Shown one piece after another: positions 1 through 6,364 of a stretch of DNA of 19,305 nt (the stretch's first letter is position 1; every line of letters begins with the position of its first letter). The notes beneath the pieces were generated by a model. The model ran no database searches, had not been told where the DNA came from, and worked only from the letters and a program-made list of their open reading frames with translations. The stretch is from Cyanobacteria bacterium UBA2566 (GTDB taxonomy: Bacteria > Cyanobacteriota > Cyanobacteriia > Cyanobacteriales > Desertifilaceae). Both the position numbers and the translations under genes were made by a program. The DNA is taken from positions 1 through 19,305 of the forward strand of contig DDLS01000202.1 of the NCBI GenBank assembly GCA_002340255.1, in the 5' to 3' direction.

Positions 1-4
1 CCTC

Positions 5-214
5 ATGGATTTAACTCTCTGTAAACTGTCTGACTCTACGCTGGAGACTATTGAAAAGTTCTGTGTTTTTCGGGGGCAAGCTACTCCCTTTCCTATCAAT
101 TTCTCTATGTCTAATATGGAGTGCAGCCAGCTATACGAACTCCTTTTTAATTCCGAGATTATTTATTTGCATCCGGATTGCCACGCGATGAACTGCGAGT
201 TCTACCCGTTTTAG
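5..214 (+). CDS. small hypothetical protein (69 aa)
   Basis: I do not recognise this product. It is 69 residues with no membrane segment or signal peptide, and is fairly rich in cysteine (five Cys, including two near the C-terminus). The ATG lies only four bases inside the window, so no upstream ribosome binding site can be judged and the frame may begin further left. It ends 24 nt before the antirepressor-like gene, on the same strand, and the strong Shine-Dalgarno of that gene sits in the gap. The two could therefore be co-transcribed as part of the same accessory element. No function is proposed. Confidence 0.45.
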   Translation: MDLTLCKLSDSTLETIEKFCVFRGQATPFPINFSMSNMECSQLYELLFNSEIIYLHPDCHAMNCEFYPF

Positions 215-225
215 TTCTTTTTTTT

Positions 226-232
226 AAGGAGG
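226..232 (+). promoter_or_regulatory. strong Shine-Dalgarno site of the antirepressor-like gene
   Basis: AAGGAGG lies six bases before the ATG at 239, a near-perfect anti-16S match. Most native genes further right have weak or no visible Shine-Dalgarno. This fixes the start of the antirepressor-like gene and fits phage-like translation signals. Confidence 0.8.
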
Positions 233-238
233 TCAAGA

Positions 239-985
239 ATGACTGAAATTCAGATGTTTCAAGGCTACGAGGTTCGCTTTGTTGGTACTCCTGAAGTTCC
301 TGAGTGGGTGGCAACAGATGTTGTGATTATTTTGTATCCTAATGCAGACAAGCGAAATCGCCGCAATTACTTGACTAATATTCCTTCTGAGTGGAAGGGT
401 CTTACCAAAGTTATGACCCCTGGAGGAATGCAATCCATGGTGACATTATTTGAACCAGGACTTTACCATCTCATTGCTCGTTCTAAGAGTCCTTTAGCGG
501 TTCCTTTCCAGAAGTGGGTATTTGAGGAGGTCTTGCCATCAATCCGGAAGTCTGGTTCCTATAGTGTCTCCCAGTCTTCTCCGGTGGAGGAGAAAAGGGC
601 TAGCTTGGAAGTCGTTAAGCTTGGGATGGACTTGTTCTCCCAACTCGGAGGTGCTGATGAAAGGACATTGGTGCGCGATATTGTCCTTGCTGACCGCCGA
701 GGGGGGATAGCACTTCCTGACAATGAGAGGAGAGAGTGGCCGATTTCCGACCGCCTACTTTATTTAGGGTATGGAAGGCGGTCTCTAGATGTCCTGAAGT
801 CCATTGGTACTATAGCTTCAGACCTTTACTTTGCCTACTATGGACACCGCCCACCTAAACGAGAGCAGTATGTTGATGGGGCGACTAGGATGGTTGCTTT
901 CTACAGTGAGAATGATTTGTTCATTGTCGATGCAGCTATCCGGCAAAAACTGGGAGACCCTCCTACTCCTAGGATTACGACGTAA
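239..985 (+). CDS. BRO-N domain, phage antirepressor-like protein
   Basis: 248 aa. The first ~110 residues read as a BRO-N (Bro family N-terminal) domain, the DNA-binding module of phage antirepressors and baculovirus Bro proteins. Recognisable elements are the opening FQGYEVRFVGTPEVPEWVA, the middle segment with 'LTNIPSEWKG', then 'MVTLFEPGLYHLIARSKSPLA' and 'FQKWVFEEVLPSIRKSGSY', which closes the domain as in antirepressors. The C-terminal ~130 residues (from about 115) are a separate helical-looking region I cannot assign. The start is decided by AAGGAGG six bases upstream. The gene is followed by an inverted repeat across its stop codon and a good intrinsic terminator. Such proteins usually act in lysogeny control of prophages or are carried on other mobile elements. 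No phage structural genes are visible here, so a prophage remnant, satellite or genomic island is equally possible. Confidence 0.82.
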   Translation: MTEIQMFQGYEVRFVGTPEVPEWVATDVVIILYPNADKRNRRNYLTNIPSEWKGLTKVMTPGGMQSMVTLFEPGLYHLIARSKSPLAVPFQKWVFEEVLPSIRKSGSYSVSQSSPVEEKRASLEVVKLGMDLFSQLGGADERTLVRDIVLADRRGGIALPDNERREWPISDRLLYLGYGRRSLDVLKSIGTIASDLYFAYYGHRPPKREQYVDGATRMVAFYSENDLFIVDAAIRQKLGDPPTPRITT

Positions 986-996
986 GTTTACGTCGT
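977..996 (+). repeat. perfect 9-bp inverted repeat over the antirepressor stop codon
   Basis: ACGACGTAA (977-985) and TTACGTCGT (988-996) are exact reverse complements separated by two bases. The left arm contains the last codons and the TAA stop of the antirepressor-like gene. It could be a protein-binding operator (two-fold symmetry, 20 bp) or a stalled-end RNA hairpin. It lies just before the intrinsic terminator. The symmetry is seen directly; the function is unknown. Confidence 0.6.
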
Positions 997-1013
997 GAAT
1001 GAGCCGTTAAGCT

Positions 1014-1041
1014 AAAGACCCTCCTGTGGGGTCTTTTTTTT
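1014..1041 (+). terminator. intrinsic terminator after the antirepressor-like gene
   Basis: The stem AAAGACCC (1014-1021) pairs with GGGTCTTT (1029-1036) around a 7-nt loop, and an eight-T run covers 1034-1041. It sits 28 nt after the antirepressor stop and between two convergent genes. In the opposite direction only a short T run follows the hairpin, so it should mainly stop plus-strand transcription. Confidence 0.88.
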
Positions 1042-1050
1042 GTGAGAAAA

Positions 1051-1548
1051 TTACCAGTCTGACATGAGGTAATCGGTGAAGTCCTCTTCATGAGCTAATC
1101 CTAGGTAGGTGGCCATAGGCTGACCTCTGCTGTTAATTATGCATTTCTTGGGGTCGGTTCTTTTCCACCAGTAGCCCTTACCATCGTGTACATATTGCCC
1201 AGACTGAATACGCCTGATGGCAGATTCCTTGAAGTGTCGGGTATCTCTCAATTGCTCTCTGGTTAAGTATCGACCCAGATAAGGATGAGTGATATTGGGT
1301 GTCGGCAAGGGTATATACTCTTTGGTCTGGTTAGATCGTCGCACTCTTTCCCAGAATTGGACTCCGTTTAGGGCATAGCCATAATCGCTTCGGTAGGTTC
1401 CTTTGAGCATTTCCTGGGCAGTCGCTTCTTTCACAAGCTTCGCCGCTATCCTCACTCCTAATGAGGGATTCCCTAGTCCCAGTTTTCGTAATATTACTTT
1501 TTCCTCATCACTTAGTCCAGTGATTGGGGATATTTTCTTTGAGGTCAT
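1051..1548 (-). CDS. hypothetical protein (165 aa) in accessory segment
   Basis: I do not recognise this family. The protein is soluble and basic, with no signal peptide or membrane segment. The N-terminal third is helical ('GLSDEEKVILRKLGLG', then 'RIAAKLVKEATAQEMLKG'). The C-terminal half is rich in aromatics and charges, with a segment 'YLTREQLRDTRHFKESAIRR' followed by 'GYWWKRTDPKK'; this may be a small nucleic-acid-binding or helix-turn-helix-like arrangement, but I cannot show it. It is convergent with the antirepressor-like gene, the terminator lying between them, and no clear Shine-Dalgarno precedes its ATG. It belongs to the segment without HIP1 sites beside the tRNA gene, so it is probably carried by the same mobile or accessory element. 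Confidence 0.6.
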   Translation of the reverse strand: MTSKKISPITGLSDEEKVILRKLGLGNPSLGVRIAAKLVKEATAQEMLKGTYRSDYGYALNGVQFWERVRRSNQTKEYIPLPTPNITHPYLGRYLTREQLRDTRHFKESAIRRIQSGQYVHDGKGYWWKRTDPKKCIINSRGQPMATYLGLAHEEDFTDYLMSDW

Positions 1549-1731
1549 GCTCGGCTGTGGAGGGTTAGTTGATATATATCTTCTTTGGTTACCCTAGTTG
1601 GGTTTCCAGCTTGGATATGTATCTATTTTAGCACTACACAGAATTATCTATGTTTCATTACCGATATTATGAGACTTTTCTATGTGATTTACCTATGGCT
1701 GACCTATCTTTCTGGAGGGTGTTAGATTGAG

Positions 1732-1752
1732 TTTAGGCAGATTTTAGGCAGA
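1732..1752. repeat. 10-bp direct repeat TTTAGGCAGA, two copies
   Basis: TTTAGGCAGA occurs at 1732-1741 and 1743-1752, a period of 11 bases, i.e. one helical turn. It lies ~65 bp beyond the 3' end of the tRNA-Pro gene, in the non-coding stretch leading to the accessory genes. Two further short repeats, ACCTAT, lie just upstream (around 1690 and 1702). Helically phased repeats near a tRNA end resemble arm-type recombinase or excisionase sites, but this is only a suggestion. Confidence 0.45.
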
Positions 1753-1815
1753 GCGCCTCCTTTGGGAAGAGGGGGCTACGGGTGAAAAGCCTGCCCATGA
1801 TTCGTTTCAATACAA

Positions 1816-1889
1816 TCGGAGCGGCGGGATTTGAACCCACGACCCCCACTACCCCAAAGTGGTGCGCTACCAAGCTGCGCTACGCCCCG
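1816..1889 (-). tRNA. trnP: tRNA-Pro (anticodon GGG)
   Basis: The minus strand folds into a complete 74-nt cloverleaf. The acceptor stem CGGGGCG pairs with CGCTCCG (one G-U), the D stem GCGC pairs with GCGC, and the anticodon stem CCACT pairs with AGTGG around the loop TTGGGGT, giving anticodon GGG. The T arm is GTGGG-TTCAAAT-CCCGC, and the discriminator is A at 1816. CCA is not encoded, as is usual in cyanobacteria. It reads proline codons CCC and CCU. Its 3' end faces the accessory segment at 1-1.55 kb, the orientation expected if an element had integrated into the tRNA 3' end. Confidence 0.96.
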
Positions 1890-1925
1890 GTCACAGATCT
1901 TTATCGTAACACAGGATTTTGAAAA

Positions 1926-2282
1926 TTAAAACCCCTCTAGCGTATTTAAAGCTTGAATGACTTCTGGAGTCACCGCAGCCGGCCAGGTTCCTTCGGCTCG
2001 ACGACCCGTATTGAGGATAAAATGGAGGCTAAAGCTGTGGGAATATCCTTCTACTTCCACCCACAAAAAGTTCCCTTCGGCCTCACAGGTGATTTTTTCT
2101 TCTTCCATGAGTTCGGGGGCGATTTGCTCTAGGCTATGGATCAATTGTTGTAGGAGGCGCTGGAATTCTTGCAGTTCTGTAGCCCTTAGTTCGATCGCCC
2201 AATCTGCACCACCAAGCAAAGCGGGATACTCGATCTCTTCCGGTTTCCAGCCGACTCGCCATTGAGAGCCTTGTTTAATCAC
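1926..2282 (-). CDS. DUF1818-family protein
   Basis: 118 aa if started at the GTG at 2282. It resembles the small cyanobacterial DUF1818 family of unknown function: it opens with 'IKQGSQWRVGWKPE', followed by 'LLGGADWAIELRATEL', a Glu-rich middle, 'FLWVEVEGYSHSFSLHFIL' and 'GRRAEGTWPAAV'. No signal peptide or membrane segment is seen, so it should be cytosolic. The frame also offers a TTG at 2309, but that would overlap the upstream gene by 35 nt and add nine residues before the family's conserved beginning. The GTG overlaps the upstream stop by only 8 nt (GTGATTAA), suggesting translational coupling. It is the last gene of the rpoZ operon. The family match is from memory of its conserved blocks. 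Confidence 0.78.
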   Translation of the reverse strand: MIKQGSQWRVGWKPEEIEYPALLGGADWAIELRATELQEFQRLLQQLIHSLEQIAPELMEEEKITCEAEGNFLWVEVEGYSHSFSLHFILNTGRRAEGTWPAAVTPEVIQALNTLEGF

Positions 2283-2754
2283 GGTTGTTTTGGGGATTAT
2301 AAATGCCAACTAGGACATCAATTAAAGCGTTTCGTTGCGATCTCGTCAAATTTTGGATTGCTTGGCGATCTCCCTCTAATGGATTATCTCTGAGTAAATC
2401 TGCACTGGGATAAAGTACTTCGTACATCACCTCATTAGTGCCCAAATAATCAGCTAGGGTTAATTTCCAATCTAGGCGATATTGGGGCGTGCGACCTTTG
2501 ACATAGAGATGATAACGAATCAATCTCTCAACTAAGGTATTATCAGGCTTGGCTTCTCCATTAAGTTGGCTAACGTAATTATTTTCTAGAGGAAAGTCTG
2601 GGAGTTGTTCATACACTAAACGCCACAGATCCCTGGGTCGAATGCGAGACTGGGCAAGAGCCACGGGTGGAGAAATTGACTCTAAGGGCATGAAGGATAA
2701 ACCCATCAGCCCTAGTGAACCTAAACCAATGAGAAAAAAACGCCTTTGTTTCAT
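2275..2754 (-). CDS. small exported protein with possible Tat-type signal
   Basis: 159 aa, family not recognised. The N-terminus 'MKQRRFFLIG' has a twin-arginine pattern (R-R-x-F-L) followed by a hydrophobic stretch to about residue 23. An A-L-A|Q cleavage site lies near residue 35, so it is probably delivered folded to the thylakoid lumen or periplasm. The mature part (~124 aa) is soluble and has regions such as 'FPLENNYVSQLNGE', 'LVERLIRYHLYVKGR' and 'TLADYLGTNEVMYEVLYPSAD'. The start codon overlaps the rpoZ stop (ATGA at 2751-2754) and its stop overlaps the DUF1818 start, so the three are co-translated. A role in the photosynthetic or lumenal compartment is possible but is not shown by the sequence. 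Confidence 0.75.
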   Translation of the reverse strand: MKQRRFFLIGLGSLGLMGLSFMPLESISPPVALAQSRIRPRDLWRLVYEQLPDFPLENNYVSQLNGEAKPDNTLVERLIRYHLYVKGRTPQYRLDWKLTLADYLGTNEVMYEVLYPSADLLRDNPLEGDRQAIQNLTRSQRNALIDVLVGIYNPQNNRD

Positions 2755-2978
2755 TCACCAATGATTTCGGGTTGGGTTAACTCGTCAGACATTTCAATCA
2801 CCGCTCGAATGACGGGTTTCATTTTTGGATCGTCAAGGCTATCAAATTCTTCGTAGCGGCGACGTTGGGCGCGATGGGCTACTTGTACGGTAATGCGATA
2901 GCGGTTGGATGCGGCATTAATGAGTTCCTCAGCACGACAAATTAATTCTTGGCTGTCTACGGAAGAGCGCTTGAGCAT
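2751..2978 (-). CDS. rpoZ: RNA polymerase omega subunit
   Basis: 75 aa, the usual length for cyanobacterial omega (Ycf61). The core omega signature is seen: 'ELICRAEELINAASNRYRIT' followed by 'VAHRAQRRR', an acidic stretch, and 'MKPVIRAVIEMSDELTQPEI'. Omega binds beta' in the RNA polymerase core, helps its assembly, and in cyanobacteria influences sigma-factor recruitment. It is the first gene of a three-gene minus-strand operon and overlaps the next ATG by four bases (ATGA). Only 51 nt separate its start from the end of the GAF-GGDEF gene, so its promoter is either in that short gap or inside the upstream gene, or it is read from further upstream. Confidence 0.9.
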   Translation of the reverse strand: MLKRSSVDSQELICRAEELINAASNRYRITVQVAHRAQRRRYEEFDSLDDPKMKPVIRAVIEMSDELTQPEIIGE

Positions 2979-3029
2979 AGGGGGATTTTGAGAAGTTAAG
3001 TCAATCTTTTTCTAGTTTACCTGTTCTGG

Positions 3030-4529
3030 TTAAAAGTCGAGCAGGACGGAGGAATTGGCGACCACAATTTGGTTATGACCGTTGCGTTTGGCTTGGTCAA
3101 GAACATAACGAGTGAGTTCGAGTAGAAATTGGGGTTGGGTATCAACATGGGGAACTAAAGCGGCAACTCCGATACTAAGGGTAACGGTGGAAGCAACGGG
3201 AGAGGTTTTGTGTTCTAGGTCTAGGTTGATGACGTTGTTTTGAATCATATGGGCGACATGAAAACTTCCTGATAGGTCTGTATGGGGGAGAAGGATAGCA
3301 AATTCTTCCGGTCCATACCGAGCGACCAAGTCAGCGGGGCGTTTGAGAGCTTGGCGCACAGCATCGGCCAGAAGTTGCAAACAAAAGTCACCACTGAGGT
3401 AACCGTAGGCTTTATTGTAGAGTCTGAAGTAGTCAATATCACAAAAAATTAGTCCGAGTGGCGATCGCTCCCTGGCGAGTCTTCGCCATTCTTTTTGTAG
3501 TACTTGGTCGAAACGGCGACGGTTGAAGAGTTGGGTGAGGCTATCGGAAGCAGCCAGTTGTTTGAGTTCTTGATTGGCTTCTTTGAGTTGTTCGTAGAGC
3601 TGGGACTGTTGAATGGCGATGCTCAGTTGGCTGCTCAAAGACATGAGCAGTTTGGTTTCCCAGGGTTGCCAGTTTCGAGGCTGATGGCATTGATGGACGA
3701 TCAGGAGTCCCCAGAGATAGGTATCGCACAGGTTATAGTGATGGGAGGTGATGGGTAAACTGGACTGATCGGATTGAAAGGGGGTATTTTGGATCGGAAT
3801 AGTTAAGGGGATTCCCAGTTGAATGGGAAAGACTAATTGCGATCGCACCTGAAGTTGACTGAGGTATTTGCGGTCTTTATCTCGGAGTTCAGCCGTTTCT
3901 AGATTGTCAATTTGGCTGAATTTTCCTTGTTGATAGAAGGTGACTTGATCTTTAGTATAACACTGTTCAATGGGCTGATCCAGGATAGAATGACAGCTAG
4001 AATGGAGTGCTTCAACAATGACTGTACCGCTCCAATCTGGATTAAAATAGTAGATGAAGGCTCGGTCTATGGCCAATAGGGTTTGCACTCGATCGACCGT
4101 CGATTGCAGAATTTCTTCTAAGCCGACAGATTGGCGAATAATCTCCATCATCCCTCGCAAGAGGCGATCGCCTTCGGCTTGTTTCTGCTGTTCCTCCTGC
4201 TCCTTGTAGAATTGAGTCCTATCTTCAATCAACACTAAGTATTGAGACTTTGGGCGTTCTTCTTCCCAATTAGCCCTCAGTGTCACCTTTAGGTCAACTC
4301 CTTCTAAATGACCTTCTCTCTCTACCGATTCATTCTCGATCAATTCTTCTAAATGAACAGAGCTTAAAAACGGGAAAATATCTCTCACATCGACACCGAG
4401 CGCTAGGGTCATTTGAGGAAGAATATCACCAATATTGTCATCAGCACCCGTTATTAAGAAACGATCGTTAACGATCAAATAACTGGCTTTAAATTTCAGG
4501 CTTATAATCTGATTGAATAGACGATTCAT
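3030..4529 (-). CDS. PAS-like/GAF/GGDEF protein (putative diguanylate cyclase)
   Basis: Numbered from the ATG at 4550 (506 aa), it has a PAS-like N-terminus (about 20-113), a coiled segment, a phytochrome-type GAF domain (about 141-316, with 'FIYYFNPDWSGTVIVEA' and 'WGLLIVHQCHQPRNWQPWE'), a linker helix and a GGDEF domain (about 333-498). The GAF has lysine-aspartate (225-226) where bilin-binding domains carry Cys-His, so it probably does not attach a chromophore there. In the GGDEF domain the metal aspartates (371, 373) and an inhibitory RxxD site (404-407) are present, but the signature reads GPEEF (413-417) instead of GG(D/E)EF. Activity is therefore uncertain: it would make c-di-GMP from GTP if active. 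I prefer the second ATG (4529, residue 8), which has GGGAG eight bases upstream; the first ATG has none at a good distance. Confidence 0.87.
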   Translation of the reverse strand: MNRLFNQIISLKFKASYLIVNDRFLITGADDNIGDILPQMTLALGVDVRDIFPFLSSVHLEELIENESVEREGHLEGVDLKVTLRANWEEERPKSQYLVLIEDRTQFYKEQEEQQKQAEGDRLLRGMMEIIRQSVGLEEILQSTVDRVQTLLAIDRAFIYYFNPDWSGTVIVEALHSSCHSILDQPIEQCYTKDQVTFYQQGKFSQIDNLETAELRDKDRKYLSQLQVRSQLVFPIQLGIPLTIPIQNTPFQSDQSSLPITSHHYNLCDTYLWGLLIVHQCHQPRNWQPWETKLLMSLSSQLSIAIQQSQLYEQLKEANQELKQLAASDSLTQLFNRRRFDQVLQKEWRRLARERSPLGLIFCDIDYFRLYNKAYGYLSGDFCLQLLADAVRQALKRPADLVARYGPEEFAILLPHTDLSGSFHVAHMIQNNVINLDLEHKTSPVASTVTLSIGVAALVPHVDTQPQFLLELTRYVLDQAKRNGHNQIVVANSSVLLDF

Positions 4530-4586
4530 CGCTGGTTCTCCCTCTCCCATCTCTCCATTCTGAAATCCCTCTTTTCCTAAATTAGG

Positions 4587-4647
4587 CTTACACTTCAGAA
4601 CTTTTCGACGGCATCTGATAATTAATTTTTATTAACTTGCACTTCAG
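4587..4647. repeat. 12-bp imperfect direct repeat CTTRCACTTCAG
   Basis: CTTACACTTCAG (4587-4598) and CTTGCACTTCAG (4636-4647) differ at one base and are 49 bp apart, upstream of the GAF-GGDEF gene within a 278-nt non-coding stretch (4551-4828). The positions suit a regulator binding site in that gene's promoter region. This is inference from placement only. Nothing else in the stretch looks like a gene. Confidence 0.35.
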
Positions 4648-4785
4648 TGGACATGACGGGTGGAACTAGACAGTTCCATAATTGAGAATAGGGTAAAGTC
4701 TAGATTCTTGTCTGTGTGTTTATCCTATCACTTCTCCCTGGGATTGACAATCGCACAGACTTAGATTGAAACTTTATGACTCCTA

Positions 4786-4815
4786 TTCAGGGAGAGGGGA
4801 AAGATTTGCCCTGAA
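4786..4815 (-). terminator. hairpin 3' of the TolC-like gene (weak terminator candidate)
   Basis: TTCAGGG (4786-4792) and CCCTGAA (4809-4815) form a 7-bp inverted repeat with a 16-nt loop, 14 nt past the TolC-like stop. No T run follows on the minus strand, so it is either a factor-dependent or mRNA-stabilising 3' hairpin, or chance. Confidence 0.35.
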
Positions 4816-4828
4816 ATCCTATGAGGGA

Positions 4829-6364
4829 TTACTCAATTTCCAGGTTTAAATTCCACTGCTCTAGAGTTATTCCCAGACTACGATCTAACTGAGTTAAGGC
4901 ATTGAGGTACTCGATTAAAACCCCTAATTCATTTTGTTGGGCTTGGGCTAATTGATTTTGAAAGTTAATAATATCAGTTAGCGAGGTATTGTCAAGACCT
5001 AGACTGAGCTTCTCTTCTTCCGCTGCTAATTGCTCTGCCACCAATTGAGTCCTGGATCGAGATTGCTGCACCTCTTTCCAGGTCAGTTGAATCTCACGGA
5101 TCAGATTATTCAAGTCAATATTCAAGCTTGAATAGATTTGACTGAGGGTATTTTCAGCTTTGGTTACATTCACTTGGCTTTGTTGAAAGCGCTGTTCGGG
5201 CTGCAAATCTCCCCAGGTTTTACTCAAGGTTAACCCTAGAGTTAGATCGGATCGAGTCTCAACCAAATTACTGGGTTGAAAATTATAATCTGCTTCTAAA
5301 TCCAAATCCCAACGACGATCATCGGCGGCTTCAATCAAAGTATAGTTGGCAATTTTCTGAGTCAATTTAGCCTGTAAGTAAGTTGGATTATTTTCTATTG
5401 CTATGGACACCAACTGTTCAGCTTCTAATATAGGTTGATCTTGGAGTGTGGGGGCTTGAGCAGCGATCGCTAAATCTTGATCGAGTTCTAATAAATTCAA
5501 CAAGTCTAATCGAGCTTCATCTAGGGCATTTTTAGCATTTAAAACACTCAATTCTTGATTCGCTACATCTGCCGCTCCTTGAATCCGTTCTACTGGAGGG
5601 AGTTTTCCTGCTTCAATTAAAGCTTCTGTCACTTCCAGACGACGACGAGAGTTCGCTAGAGTTAATTGGGCAATTTCCAGTTGTTTTTGACGTTGAAAGA
5701 GTGTACGGTAACGCAAAATAGAATCAGTAACTCGATCGATTAATGTAGATTTAACTTGTAAAATCTGCACTCGATTGGTTAAGCGTGCCTGCTCAACCGA
5801 AGCTTGATTAACTTCGACTCCTGAACGCCGTAACAAAGGCTGTCTCAATTGTAGTTCAACCTGATGATTTAATGCCCTTTGATCTAACGGAGTAGTGGAA
5901 CCCAATTGTCGCTCTAAACGGCGAACAGTTCTCCAGTCAAGGGTGATTTCAGTACCGATGGGAAACTGAGTGTTCAGGGAGGCACCGATATCTAACCCTT
6001 CACTTTGAGTAATAATGGGGCCAGTCGATCCTCGACGAGCATTGAGTAAAATACGAGGGGTAAGATTGGGTTTAAATTTATCTTCAGCAACGGCCAGATC
6101 TTGACGTTGAGCAATGCGATCGAGATAGGCATTTTTGACTTCTGTGTTATTTTCAACTACCAGTTGTACAACATCGGCGATCTCCAAGGACAAAGGGACG
6201 GGTTCTCTTATCTGTTCAAACTGAACAGTTTGAGCCTCTAAGGGAGTCGCTTGTTCCGGCAAAAAAACGCTCAAACCTAGGCTATAAAAGGCTAATAGCC
6301 CTCCAGAGATGAGGGATAGACTGACGGATTGACGAATGCTCAATAGGGATGGGTAATAGGTCAT
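4829..6364 (-). CDS. TolC-family outer-membrane efflux/secretion protein
   Basis: 511 aa, typical for TolC-family channels, which form trimeric beta-barrel/alpha-tunnel exit ducts for type I secretion and efflux. The N-terminus has a long hydrophobic export segment (about residues 14-36) ending near 'LEAQ'. The two-fold TolC repeat is visible. The first copy begins around 'LSLEIADVVQLVVENNTEVKN' (58-78), carries 'LQLRQPLLRRSG' (171-182) and continues into long Gln/Leu/Ala-rich helices. The second begins around 'AEQLVSIAIENNPTYLQAK' (315-333) and ends with 'LSLGLDNTSLTDIINFQNQL' (453-472) and 'YLNALTQLDRSLG', the usual C-terminal hallmark. No adjacent HlyD-type adaptor or ABC transporter is visible, so its substrate cannot be told. 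It ends ~300 nt upstream of the GAF-GGDEF gene on the same strand. Confidence 0.9.
   Translation of the reverse strand: MTYYPSLLSIRQSVSLSLISGGLLAFYSLGLSVFLPEQATPLEAQTVQFEQIREPVPLSLEIADVVQLVVENNTEVKNAYLDRIAQRQDLAVAEDKFKPNLTPRILLNARRGSTGPIITQSEGLDIGASLNTQFPIGTEITLDWRTVRRLERQLGSTTPLDQRALNHQVELQLRQPLLRRSGVEVNQASVEQARLTNRVQILQVKSTLIDRVTDSILRYRTLFQRQKQLEIAQLTLANSRRRLEVTEALIEAGKLPPVERIQGAADVANQELSVLNAKNALDEARLDLLNLLELDQDLAIAAQAPTLQDQPILEAEQLVSIAIENNPTYLQAKLTQKIANYTLIEAADDRRWDLDLEADYNFQPSNLVETRSDLTLGLTLSKTWGDLQPEQRFQQSQVNVTKAENTLSQIYSSLNIDLNNLIREIQLTWKEVQQSRSRTQLVAEQLAAEEEKLSLGLDNTSLTDIINFQNQLAQAQQNELGVLIEYLNALTQLDRSLGITLEQWNLNLEIE

Noticed and set aside
1..1815. A second copy of the tRNA-Pro 3' end marking the far side of an integrated element
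   Set aside because: I looked for the T-arm and acceptor sequence to the left and found none within the window; it could only lie outside.
3504..3758. Open frame on the plus strand inside the GAF-GGDEF gene
   Set aside because: It lies wholly within a well-supported gene on the other strand and has no domain-like sequence; it is a shadow frame.
3030..4529. Cyanobacteriochrome or phytochrome light sensor
   Set aside because: The GAF fold matches, but the canonical Cys-His is replaced by Lys-Asp, so a covalently bound bilin at that site is unlikely.
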